A stretch of 64,000 nt of DNA from Lotus japonicus (taxonomy: Eukaryota > Streptophyta > Magnoliopsida > Fabales > Fabaceae), in the NCBI RefSeq assembly GCF_012489685.1, contig NC_080042.1:58633069-58697068 (forward strand). Reading direction: 5' to 3'. The stretch's first letter is position 1, and the number at the start of each line of letters is the position of its first letter. Position numbers and translations under genes: made by a program. The notes beneath the pieces are model-generated. The model saw only the letters and a program-made list of their open reading frames with translations, was not told the origin of the DNA and did not search any database. Shown here piece after piece: positions 35,548 through 47,300 of this stretch.

Positions 35548-36114
35548 ATGAAGAGTTTTTGCATAAAGGCATCCTTTCTTTTTCTGAGTTTTCTGGTTAT
35601 CACAAACTGCATGTTTTCTGAAGCACAAAAGTGTCGCCCAAGTGGTAGAATCAGAGGAAAAAAAGCCCCTCCTGGACAATGCAACCAAGAGAATGATTCT
35701 GATTGCTGTGTACAAGGAAGAATGTACACAACTTATGAGTGCTCTCCACCAGTGTCTACTAACACCAAGGCATATCTCACACTTAATAGTTTCCAAAAGG
35801 GAGGAGATGGAGGTGGCCCTTCAGAATGTGACCACCAGTACCATTCTGATGACACACCAGTTGTTGCACTTTCCACAGGATGGTTCAACGACAGAAACAG
35901 GTGCCTCAACAACATTACTATTAGTGCCAATGGAAGAAGTGTGGTGGCCATGGTGGTTGATGAGTGTGACTCCAGAAAGGGATGTGATGAAGATCATGAT
36001 TACCAACCCCCATGTCCCAACAACATTGTTGATGCCTCCAAGGCTGTGTGGAAAGCCTTGGGTGTGCCTGAAGATCAATGGGGTGGCCTGGACATTACAT
36101 GGTCTGATGCTTGA
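35548..36114 (+). CDS. Kiwellin / ripening-related (grip22-like) secreted protein
   Basis: A single-exon frame of 188 residues. Residues 1-26 are a signal peptide (hydrophobic [16 protein letters not shown], cleavage likely after SEA), so the mature protein begins [19 protein letters not shown]. The cysteine pattern ([40 protein letters not shown]) and the motifs [11 protein letters not shown] and VVDASKAVW match kiwellins, apoplastic proteins with a double-psi beta-barrel (barwin-like) core. The length is usual for the family. Some kiwellins bind and inhibit the secreted chorismate mutase of a smut fungus; whether this one does is unknown. A TATA box stands upstream and the downstream sequence is AT-rich. 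No close paralogue is in the window. Confidence 0.92.
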   Translation: MKSFCIKASFLFLSFLVITNCMFSEAQKCRPSGRIRGKKAPPGQCNQENDSDCCVQGRMYTTYECSPPVSTNTKAYLTLNSFQKGGDGGGPSECDHQYHSDDTPVVALSTGWFNDRNRCLNNITISANGRSVVAMVVDECDSRKGCDEDHDYQPPCPNNIVDASKAVWKALGVPEDQWGGLDITWSDA

Positions 36115-36701
36115 AATTGACGAAGTTGAAACCTGTGCTGTGTTTCTATGCTGTAATTAAGTGATGTTATGTACTTGTGTTTCTCATCATATATGTTTAG
36201 TATATATGTTATCGTTCTATTGTAACTCATGTATTTTCATTTACTAAATAGACTAAATACTTTCATAGAGCTCAGATCCTATATGTTTTCGTTCTTAGTC
36301 AAAAACCATTGCATCAAAAAATCCCCAATGCATCAATGGTATAAGAGAATGGTTATACAAATGATTCGAATCATTCTTTGAGAGGACTACACGGTAAATC
36401 TTTTTGCTTAAATTTAAACGAGAATGGTTCCTAAAATATCCACTTGCAGAAATAAAAGGACAACTAATATGGAACTAACCAAGATACCAGAAAAGACAAG
36501 TTTGCAATTGGCAATTTTACAATCAGATAAATAGAATCTTTATCTTAATCATTAAAATTGGCAATTTCATGGAAGACATTACTGTTGAAGCAAGCAGGTT
36601 AGAGCAAATATGTAACACTACCATACTTTGAAATCCCATGCAGCCAAGCCTTTGCAAGGGAAAATAAGATACAAGTAAACTACATCCAAAATGATTAGAA
36701 A
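36115..36701. other. Spacer between convergent genes
   Basis: Contains the 3' untranslated end of the kiwellin gene and that of the RRP46 gene on the other strand; AATAAA-like motifs are frequent but none can be chosen. No other gene is seen. Confidence 0.4.
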
Positions 36702-39700
36702 TCACCCAGCTTTAGATGCCTCACTGGTAGATTTTGGCTCAATGTTCTTCCTTAAAAATTCAGACAATCTTTCACTAGTAGCACGCCCTCGTTCTAGGCA
36801 ACGAAGATAATCATCCACTATAAGAAAATTAAACAGAAAACTAATTAGACCTACACAAGCACATTCTATGAAATCATGTCTAAATTACTAGGCCAATGCT
36901 AGGGGGAATAGAATCGCACATAACACTTAGCACCAACATTCCTATTGAAGGAACAACTAGCTAGGAAAACAACAGAGGAAGTGTGGGAGAATACCTGACA
37001 TAGCACCCTGTGTAACAGAGGTGATGATTCCATGTGCCATGGGCTCGCTGCCCCCCTGCGATGACCCCTCTGGTAGCACTGAAATATTTGTGTTTGGAAA
37101 AACTAAATAGGCAAATGCTTTCGCTTTCTGCCAGAAGATAAAAATGCACTGAATTAGAGTTGTTTACAAATTTTAAAATTGTGTACAGATGATAGTTTTA
37201 TACCATAAGCCCATAAGCATTATGTGACCAAGGACTCCAATTTTAATTTTTTTTTATGCCACACATGAATATAGAAACAACTAAACCATGGTTATAGGCT
37301 TATGGCATAAACTTATCATTGGTTGGGTTCCACTAAACCGTACAGCAAAAAAACATTTAGCAGCAATAGACATGTGAATGAACTTTTTCCGAGATCAAGC
37401 GTGCGTTGAATATTAGTTTAACTTTCTATTACAGAACTGTACAACAGTAACAGACAGAAGACTTCAAAGTAAATAAATATCCAGCTCAGGAATTTTGAAT
37501 TATAACACACCATACAGAGTCATCAAGTTACATGTCAATATCAGAATTTCATCACAGAAGAAAGAAAATAAAACTCTTTATGTAGGAAAGGGATGTTATA
37601 CCTCTCGACAGTAGCTTATCAAGCAAGTAAATGTTAAATGTTGTAAATTTATAAAAAAGACAATGATGTTGAGCCACCAAAAATAAAGGAGGTTATTCAT
37701 GTTTTCTGGTGAAAGCAGTAAAGTTAATCAAACCTCAAAGGCTCAAAGGAAGTTAGCCTTGCAACGTGATAAACTGACCAACTATTAAGAGGGTGTATAT
37801 TAGGAGAAATAGAGAGGCAACAGAGGAATATAACCCCTGAACCGCATCACCGATTAGGTAGTAATGAACTTATGACAGCAGATAATGGTAACTAGGTTGG
37901 TTATTGGGTCAGTTTGTATAAAAAGGGAAATAGCCATTAGAGAGATATCCAACAATTGTAATTCAAGGAGAGAGGGTGAATTGGTGAAAAGCTGGCCTTC
38001 TCAAGTTAAACAGATGTGCATATTGCATTGAAATCTTGTTCTTTTCGATACCTAGGACTGGGATTACATTGGTACAGGCTCTGCCTTGGGCAACTTAATA
38101 AAAGTTTCATTTTCTCCAGATTCCAGTTTAACACAACATCAATGAGGATCATACAACAGTTATAGTATCACGGGTACATGAAATGGTTGTTTTGACAACA
38201 ATAACTGAAAAGAGAGAAAAGGATTTCAAGTATTGCCCACAGGTTATTTAGAACACTTCATATATCAACAGGCATACGAACATAGTAAATGCAGAACACA
38301 TTTATTTGGCCAACTAAACTCACTAGACATAAGGAGGAAACAAATTAGTACTTTAAATTAAACAAAAGATATTCCACTAACCTCCTCTTCTTGTTTAGTC
38401 GGGTCGAGTATAATACAACTATTATCTGCTACAGAACAACATATTGCAACTGTAGAGACAAAGATAAGAAATAATTATCTTTGAACAAAATAACCCAAAA
38501 GACAATATCCAATAAGTCTTTATTACCAGCAAGATGTCTTAGGGGGATTCCAGCATCAACAAGTGCAGCGCATGCTGCATTAATTGCACATGGAAGAAGC
38601 TACATATTAAGTCAAGAAAAGTAAGCAAAATATTCAGAAGCATATATATTACATATTGGTCTCTTTTTAGCCTCCATTTCTCATGCGATAAACAATAAAA
38701 AGAAAAATGGAGTATATATATTTGATGGAATTGATGGTAATGTGTTAACCTACTTTGTTCCTTCACGGACCAAAAAAGTAGCTCATGCCTCAGAACTGAA
38801 CGACTAAACACAACTTCCCAGTGCCCACCATTCATTTTATTAATTGAACATTGAGCCTTAAGTGGGAAAATAGCGGAGCAAAATTTGTGGAAGAACATAA
38901 ATAAGTAAAAACTTGAACAGAAAATGGCTCTAATATATTCAATAAAAAAAATTCAAAAAAGGAGAGATGAAATTGCACTCATGCAAGTATCTGATGGATG
39001 AATATGGATCATCAGCACTATCATGAGTATCATAATACATTCTGGTGTATGATACAAGCAATCAAAAGGAAGCTCTCACAGCTTGCTCTTATGAAGTCAA
39101 AAAGATGAAATATTGTTGCCCTAACATGAAACTAGTAAAACACTTGAAATCCTTCATAGAGAAATAAAGAACTATTATAGCACCACATGACTCATTGAAA
39201 AGTAGTCTTTCCTTCAATTTAACAGAGTTTACAAGTCAAGAATGGACCATAAAAAACAATACAGCACCTAATGTAGAGTTAAAAGCCAAGCAATAGCACA
39301 CTTTCAGTATCAAACTAAAACCTAAGGAACACATGCCACAATTCAAATCATAACAAGTAGAATTGATGAACTGTCCAATTCAAATGGAAGGTAACAGAAC
39401 TAAATAATATTAATCTTAAAGGAAGCTGTTACGACATAAATCATATTAGAACTGAATTTTAAAGTAGGATACAGCACCATCGTCATGGACAACCTGCATT
39501 AGAAATGAAGAATGTTCAATCCCAAAATGTAACAAAAAGCCGATGTAAACAAATAAAGTATTTTTAGTCAACGTCAAACAGAATGTGTCACCAAAATACT
39601 TGAACTCTTAAAACAGGAACCCCAGGAAATGTCAAACTTGCCTGGACTATAACGGAAGTGGTGGTGTTGGGATATATGCTTCGAATGCATATGCTTTCCA

Positions 39701-39962
39701 AGGTTCTCTTCAATATCATCTCATACTCCTTCTCCACTTGACCAATCTGTCCTGTGTTAGGCTTCCAAGTAACTTCAATGGAAGCTTTTTCAGGGTTTTC
39801 ATTCTTCTTGGTTCCAGCTTTGGGTCCGTAAACTGCAGCAAAGACTTTAGTTTCTCCTTGAGCCCAGGAGGCTGAGCCGTGGGCTCTGTGAAGGACGGAA
39901 CGAGAGCATGCCAGGGGCCTTAGTTGATTGGGACTCCTCCCATCAGCCCTATCAATCTCCAT
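36702..39962 (-). CDS. RRP46: Exosome complex component RRP46 (RNase PH-like), six exons
   Basis: Exons 39642-39962, 39473-39493, 38527-38599, 38382-38449, 36995-37127 and 36702-36817 join in frame to 243 residues, the usual length of plant RRP46. The product runs MEIDRADGRSPNQLRPLACS, HGSASWAQGETKVFAAVYGP, the microexon VVHDDGA, LLPCAINAACAALVDAGIPL, ILDPTKQEEE, KAFAYLVFP, ITSVTQGAMS and CLERGRATSERLSEFLRK. RRP46 is one of six RNase PH-like subunits of the ring of the RNA exosome, which processes and degrades RNA in nucleus and cytoplasm. Intron 1 starts with GC (CAG|GCAAGT) and is followed by a 21-base exon; the other introns are GT-AG. The gene looks intact. Confidence 0.9.
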
Positions 39963-39984
39963 TGAATTTGAATCCCTAATACTT

Positions 39985-40740
39985 CACGCGCCACCTTCGA
40001 GAAGATGAAAAATGAAAAACATGTTCAAACCACCCTACCATTCAAACTCACTCATCAGCATCATTGTTAAACTCACAATATATCTCGTGATATCATTATT
40101 ACGAGTTTAGGCTGAAAAATCGAGTTATTACTTGCATAAACTCGTTTTTAATTACTTTAAAAGATGACTCAAGCATTTAATCAAGCACCGCATTAGCACT
40201 AGGAGTGCTCAAGGGTTGGTTTGAATCGTATTTGGTGTGTATATGAATCTAAACCGATCAATTAAGGTTGGCTTGGATTGGATCGTATTTTCTATTTCAA
40301 AATGCCCCCAAAATGCAAAATCAAAATACACATGATTAACTGAAACATACTCTCAAATTAAGAATGAAAAGGAGAAAAATTGTATGAAGAACAGTTAACA
40401 GTTAACACCATAAGATCCAAATGTGAAAAACTTAAATCCCCAGAATGAACTAAAACACAAGCTCTAATTAAGCATGAAAAAGAGTATAATCCTATAATTA
40501 GACCATCAGTGCCAAACCTAAATCCTCAAAATAACACCATCAAATCCCAAACTGTGAAAAAAAATTAAGCAAACAGAAGAAAGTGTAAATGAAAGAAGAT
40601 GAGGAATCTTACGTCTTTGATGATTCAGGACAGCAAGCTCAGTGTGAAGGCTTGGCACTGCGTTGAAGTGGTCGGCGATGTAGAAGTGCGGCGGTAGGAA
40701 TAAGAAACGGCGACGGAGTGAGACTCGGCGAGAGGAACGG
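39985..40740 (-). other. Probable 5' untranslated exon and intron of RRP46
   Basis: On the minus strand a GC-richer stretch (about 40740-40614) ends AAAGAC|GTAAGAT, a good donor, and an acceptor-like TATTAG lies at about 39981, just before the ATG at 39962. This suggests a leader exon separated from the coding start by an intron of about 630 bases. Confidence 0.45.
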
Positions 40741-41042
40741 AGGAAGAGGAGGCGCGCGCGAACAGGCTACCTAAAACCCTTAATTTTCGAATTTCTCATA
40801 ATTACATCAATGCCATTTTATAGGAGAAAAAGAAAAAAATAATTGTTTTAAAAACGCCACCGGTTATTGAACCAGTGAATGCATGGGTTCACACTTCACA
40901 TTTTAATTGTCAACCACGGTTGAGCCAGTAATGAGTAAATACTACTAGTATTGAACCCCTTATGCTTCGTTTCAATATAATTCATATTGTTTATAAAAAA
41001 AAAACTAATATTGAACCCATGCATATCTGTGCCATGCACAGC

Positions 41043-41173
41043 TGTTTTATTCTGCCGCTGAGACCGAGGAGAACATTCAGGTTTGATATGCAAATTTATA
41101 ATAAAAAGATAATTTGAACATGCATTCATGTTTTATTCTGCCGCTGAGACCAAGGAGAACATCCAGGTTTGAT
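41043..41173 (+). repeat. Short direct duplication of about 45 bases
   Basis: TTTTATTCTGCCGCTGAGACC and the following AAGGAGAACATCCAGGTTTGAT occur at about 41044-41087 and again at 41130-41173 with two differences. A local tandem duplication. No gene is seen in 40880-41800. Confidence 0.7.
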
Positions 41174-41819
41174 TCTAGGAAGAACATTTGGAGGCGTCAA
41201 TGGAAAAGAAATCGATTTTCCTCAAACAAGAATTTTAAGAGAATTAAGTAAACTATAGTTCAAACCCAAAGGCAACAACACATAGAAGGATCACCGTCAT
41301 GGGAAAACTTACCGTTGTCATATAAATAAGGATGATACAAAAGTTTGTGTGAGGTTTTTGTCCTCTCTATTATTAGACTTCTTTCCTTTTGTCTCAATTC
41401 TCTTCTATGTCTATTCCAATTTTGGGCAATATTTATGAATACTCCATTGCGTTATATCTTTGAGTGCACGTGTTAGATCATTGTTAACTTTGGAGACAAA
41501 ATTGGCAATTAAAATTTATACCAGAATCCACATGAAATTTTACTTCGAGACAGTACCTTAACACGGCACTGCATCTCAACTCTCTAATTTTCAAGAATCA
41601 CAATTTATCTCACAAAGAGTTGATACCATTTAACCGATCTTCGGTTATAAGCGGACATTGGATGAATTAGTATGCCATACCAGTACCACCAACACTGGAC
41701 TTGTTTTCCTTCACAAGACATTGGTGAGAATTGTCAATCATAAAAAACAATATTGATTATAACATGCATTTTTACTTGTTTATGTTGTCAAATTCTAGTC
41801 ATTCATGCCTGAGCAAAAC

Positions 41820-42150
41820 ACACATCTAGCACACTCACCAAGCCTCAACAAACACAAGGAGGAACTCTTGTCACTGATTTCATTCAACGAATTTCTCATT
41901 CTTAAGATGAACTACCAAAGACCATTTATTCTACTTTTAGATAAGGTAAACTCACCAAACTACATTTGTGAAACCATTTAACCCACTTCCGAACAGCTTG
42001 TTCAGTCTTAACAAGTCAAAATAGGAATTCTACATAGAGTAGCGATATTACATTCCCACCCATTCATTTGAACTGAATAGAAAGAAGGATTTAGTCACCA
42101 GAAAAGATGATGGTAAAAACACTACTCTGTCTGCATGGGCAGATCATTAG
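41820..42150. repeat. Partial copy (C) of the F-box 3' flank repeat
   Basis: TCACCAAGCCTCAACAAA, GGAGGAACT, TGAACTGAATAG, TTAGTCACCAGAAAAGATGA and TCTGCATGGGCAGATCA follow the order found in copies A (about 9850-9990) and B1 (about 25440-25600). It is shorter and no F-box gene follows it. Confidence 0.5.
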
Positions 42151-42299
42151 ACTTAGGGTTCTCCCTGTAATGGAGGAAGCACCATCGCCACTGAGAGCTT
42201 CATGGTGGCTCCAGGTTCATCAAGCAAAGAAAAGGGTTGCCGATGCAGGTGAAATATCATCCTTCATTACAATGTCCTGTGTTAGCAGCAAAGAGAGAC

Positions 42300-42541
42300 A
42301 ACACCAAAAAGGGACTGCTTTTGCAAGTGCATATGTTGTATACTAAGCTTGCTTGGCCTCCTGGTCATTATATTGGCAGCAACTGCAGGAGTACTTAATG
42401 ATGGTGCTGCAGGTTCAGCAGCAGACAGGACGCATTCCATTGGAGATATCTGAAGGTCCATGCACCAGTAGCCATGAAACTTGAGAGGTGGAAGCTGAGG
42501 AAGGTTAGAATCTTGGGCGAGTCGAGTGCCTGTTGATTGTA
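42300..42541 (-). other. Orphan coding-like exon
   Basis: After a good acceptor (CAATCAACAG ending at about 42534) the minus strand stays open to a stop near 42284, encoding GTRLAQDSNLPQLPPLKFHG, WCMDLQISPMECVLSAAEP and VAANIMTRRPSKL. The composition looks coding. I do not recognise a family. It could be the last exon of a gene whose upstream exons were displaced (a hAT element and the DUF1308 gene lie upstream), an alternative end of that gene, or a pseudogene piece. Confidence 0.35.
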
Positions 42542-42957
42542 GATAGATTATCATCTAATTATAATCTGCTGAGCATCAAAGCTAGAAACTGAAAACTCAT
42601 ACTTAAACCTTAATTTTTTTTTCAATCAACAGTTATAATTCTACTCTTAAAGGAAATCCCTCACTCTAGATGAGCCAAATCCAATTACTTAACATAACCC
42701 TCTTGCATCATAATTATACAAACAACATCAAAAGCCTTATCCCACTAAGTGGGGTCGGCTATATGGATCACATTACGTCATTGAGCTCGATCAAAAAACT
42801 AAATTATGAGGGATATTATTGATGATGAGATCATCTTTAGCAATATCTTCCAATGTTCTTTTTGCCCTCCTTCTACCTCTCTTCACAGGACTAAATACCA
42901 TGTTATCAACCCTTCTCAAAATGCTTAAGAATCATTTTATACAAGGATCATTTTATA

Positions 42958-44108
42958 CAGTGGCGGATCCAGAATTTTTATGAAGCCTGGGCAAGTTTAG
43001 GCTTAAGCGTAACTGTCCTCACCTGACGTATGACCCAAGGTTTTAAATTGCGGTTGCGGGCACTGCGGCGTAAATATTGGGAGAGCCATAAACATAAAGA
43101 AAATGGTTTAGAGTATGGTTTGCCACAAATTCCCTTCTATCATTATATCTATAATATTCACATCCCACACATCCTTCTGATAAAAATTTCCACCTCTCCC
43201 AACCTAAAATTCTAATTGATTGATTGAACCTGGTAATAGCTGATCAAGATTATTTTTCTACTTTGCTAGTTGTTCACTAGATCATAAACATAGTTGATTC
43301 CACGTATTTTAATCTTTCTTTTTATATTTGTCTTTTAATCCCATCACACCATTTATTATATTTCTCATTTCTCTTAATTTTTTATTCTTATCTTTCTTAT
43401 ATAATTGTGAGTAAAACGAGTGTTTAACGTCATTTTCCTTGTAAATAAGCAACCTCAAGATAAACATATAGCTCTAAACTTAGCATAAAAAAATTCTGAT
43501 CTACCAAAAAAACCCACCCATATGTAAAAGGAAAAATAAAAAAAGTATAATTTTTCATAAATATGGATGATTTTCTTATTTTTGGTGGAAGGAGTGGTTT
43601 TGTTCATTCATTAAGAGAAGCAAACAAACAAACAAAACAATAAGCATGTGCCAAGCCCAACACACACGTCCACACAGTAGGGCCAAAGATCCAACAATAA
43701 GCCAGGCCCGTGGACACACAGCAGGGCCTTTATTTTGTTTTCTTTAAAAAATTGCAAAACCCTAAATGTCAATCTTATTCTTTCTTTTGACCAAAAACAA
43801 AAAAAATCTTATTCTTTCTCTTTCTCCATCTGTTTCCAGCCGTTTCCTTCTTCTTCCAGGCACAACTGTTTCATCTCTTCTGCAGATTTCTAACAATTTC
43901 TAAATAATCCCCCACACCACATTTAATCTCCCCATGACCCTTCTTGCTGGCGCCCTCTCTCCTCTAATTTCACCTTAACCTTTCAATTTTGCCCATTTTC
44001 TCTTCTTCTTTTTTTCCCAAAAACTGACCTGTTCCAAAGAAAAAATTGTTTTTTTTTTTCAGAGCTTGGGCAAAGGCCCTAGCTAGCCGGGCGGTAAATC
44101 CGCCCCTG
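42958..44108. mobile_element. Non-autonomous hAT element, 1.15 kb
   Basis: Ends CAGTGGCGGATCC (left) and CAGGGGCGGATTT (right, other strand), flanked by perfect 8-bp duplications ATTTTATA at 42950-42957 and 44109-44116. No transposase frame. The interior includes a C/T-rich stretch (about 43800-44000) resembling a plant gene leader. It shares terminal and internal style with the element at 7595-8942. Confidence 0.85.
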
Positions 44109-44367
44109 ATTTTATACCATGTTATCAACCCTAATCAGAAACATGCAGTTATTTTTCTAGGAATAATGTCCATCATCCACAAATTGTTATTCATCTCCAT
44201 TCAACTAAGAAGATACTCAACAGTCACTGAGTTTGGATCTGCTTAGCTTTTTCTGCAATTCTTTTTTTTGACATGCAAACCCATTAATTGAAGATAGGTT
44301 ATATAACTTATATTACCTGACTTTGTTGAGTGTGATTGCCTGGACTGGTTGCCATGAATGTCTGTAG

Positions 44368-47300
44368 CTAATCACCAGTTAAGGCCCTTGGTCTATGTTC
44401 AATAGTAGAAAGGGACATCCCTGTCTGTGAAACTGCTCTGGCAAATGCCATATTTGCAGTTAAAGTTGGAGCATGCCATTGGTCACCAGTGCCAAATACA
44501 ACCTTGTTTTTCAATGCCAGCTTCCTAGTTGTTGGGAGGCCCATCATGCGGTCAGAAGGATCATCAGGAACAACCCTGTGGTGATTCAACAAATTTTCAG
44601 CCCAAAACTATACAGATATTGTTTTAGGTATTGGCAACCAAGAAAAAATAACATAAAAAGAAAATTTGAAGTGAAGTGTGAACAATACAGTATTAGAGGA
44701 AAATAATCACTAAATCCTACTATATTAGGTCACCAAAGCTTCCTCCAACTGATTTCCTTAAACTGATCATTTAACAAACTAACACTGCTAAAAAATCTCT
44801 TGTACAAGTTTCTTTTGCAGCATACACCAATGCAGTTTGAAACAATAGAATAGATCATTAAACTCACCTGAGGCAATTTATTAACTTGTCAGCTCTCAGT
44901 TTCTCATTGGGCCCCCCACACATCAGTACCAGCTCCTTAAATTCTGTAAGAACACTCTCACAGATTATGCCATTCTTCCCACATAGGATTCTACTGAATT
45001 CCACATGGATTGGGTTTTGAAGTTCAGACATTATCTAGCACCAAAATTGAGGAAGCTTTAGGCAATTTATTGACACTGATAAATCAGACTAACTTAAAAA
45101 ATCTATGTAAAATGCACATACTGAACTTTGCGTGGTCGTCAACTAAAGCGCCATATAGCTTTTGGTTAGAAAATTCCTTCATAGGAAGGAGAAGTGATGA
45201 ATGCAACTGGTAATTACTGAATATGATATATCATTAGTGTGGTGCCTTTCACTATGAATGGAGATATCAAGTAAATTTGTGAACAAAAGTTTATCAATTT
45301 AATGAATTCTAGTGAAAACAGAAATGAATGCAAAAGTGATCAATTTAGCTATACAAAAATTGTACTTAAGAAAGACTTTATACTATCACAGCAATTCACG
45401 TCACTGATATTGATAAGATCAAGAAATATATGAATTGTATTTGAATTGATTAACAGGATCTCCCTCTGAAATTGAGGTGAAATCCAGTGAATACAGAATC
45501 AGAAATTTGGGGAAGAGGATGATACAGTTCTGGTGAATTCGAGAGCACCAGAAAACTCTCCCAATTTCCACTACTGTCCCGATACCCCCTTTACCCATGT
45601 TTCCTATGTATTAATACTAAGGCCAATTCACTAGCTGACCTCATCAATTAGTTACAAAATAGAAATAGCAAATATTGCAGAAATATACTAAAGCTTAGCT
45701 GGCACAACTATTACTCTAAGAAAGTTATCTACTACTTATTCCTTAGGCCTTCTATGATAGACCTTAGTGATAGGAGGCTTGATCCTATCAATACCCGGCG
45801 CCAAAAGCTTCACCTTGTCCTCAAGGTGGTAAGAAGGAAAAGCTTCCTGCATGCGCTGAACTGATTCCCAACTGTTCTCACAAGTAGGTAAATTCTTCCA
45901 TTGGACCAACACTTCGATTCCTCCAGCACTAGAGTCCCTGAGTTCTAGTAATTTGTCAGGCCAAACCAGTAGCTCCTGTTCTGCAGATAACATCTCAGGT
46001 AATGGTTGTGGCTGACATTGAGGTCCCACAACTTTTTTAAGTAGAGACACATGAAAAACAGGATGAACCTTGCTGGTAGGGGGTAAATCCAACCTATAAG
46101 CTACTTCCCCCACCCTGGCTAACACCTTGAAAGGTCCATAAAATCGTGGGCTAAGCTTTTCATTCACCTTCTTAGCCAATGATTTGAGACGATAAGGTTG
46201 TAATTTGAGGAATACCCAGTCATTTTCTGCAAAAACCACTTCTCTACGATGCTTGTTAGCATGTTTCCTCATGAAATCCTGAGACTTTAGTAGATTTTCC
46301 CGTAGATCAGTCAGCAATTCATCCCTTTGTGCCACCAATTGACTGACCTCCTCCATGCGAGAAGGAATCACAGCATCCCCTAGTAAAGTAGGAGGGTCCA
46401 ACCCATACAAAGCTTTGAACGGAGTCATATGACTAGAAGCATTGTAATTAGTGTTGAACCAGAACTCTGCCCATGCCAGACACGAAAGCCACTGTTTTGG
46501 TCTTGTGCCACTCAAACATCTCAAATACGCCTCCAGACATCTATTAACAACTTCCGTTTGTCCATCGGACTGTGGGTGGTAAGCACTACTATAATTCAAT
46601 TGTGTGCCAGCAGCTTTGAAAAGAGCCTTCCAAAAATTACTGAGGAATAAAGGATCTCTGTCAGAAACAATGGTCCGGGGAAACCCATGTAAACGCACAA
46701 TTTCTTGTATAAACAAGGCAGCCACCTCACTTGCTGTATAAGGGTGACTGAGGGCTAAGAAGTGGGCGTATTTTGTGAACCTGTCCACCACTACTAGGAT
46801 AGTATCCTTGCCCTTAGATTTAGGGAGTCCCCCAATAAAATCCAAAGAGATATCAGACCAAATAGTTGAAGGAACAGGCAGGGGTTGCAATAACCCCGCA
46901 GCAGATAAGGTGGAATGCTTGTTTCTTTGACAGATTTCACAAGCAGCCACGAAATCTTTGATAGCAGCCCTCATTCCAACCCAATAGACTATATTAGATA
47001 TGCGTTTGAAGGTCCTAAAATATCCAGCATGCCCACCTAATGCAGAAGAGTGAAATTCCTTTAAAATGATAGGAATTCGAGCTGAATTTTGTGGTAGCAC
47101 CAACCTGTCCTTGTAATATAGTCGTTGTGCCTTCAATTCATACCCAGCATGGGAAGAAGGATCAGCTATCAAATCTTGCATGATCTGTCTGACAAAACCA
47201 TCTTGTTGAGCTTCCTCTAACCAATCCTCCAAATCAGGTAGTTGAACCATAGAGATAGAAGCATATGAGCTCCTTCGGGACATAGCGTCGGCAGCTGTAT

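Noticed and set aside
35642..36160. A 172-codon open frame on the plus strand
   Set aside because: It overlaps the kiwellin gene in another frame and has no family features; it is a shadow of that gene.
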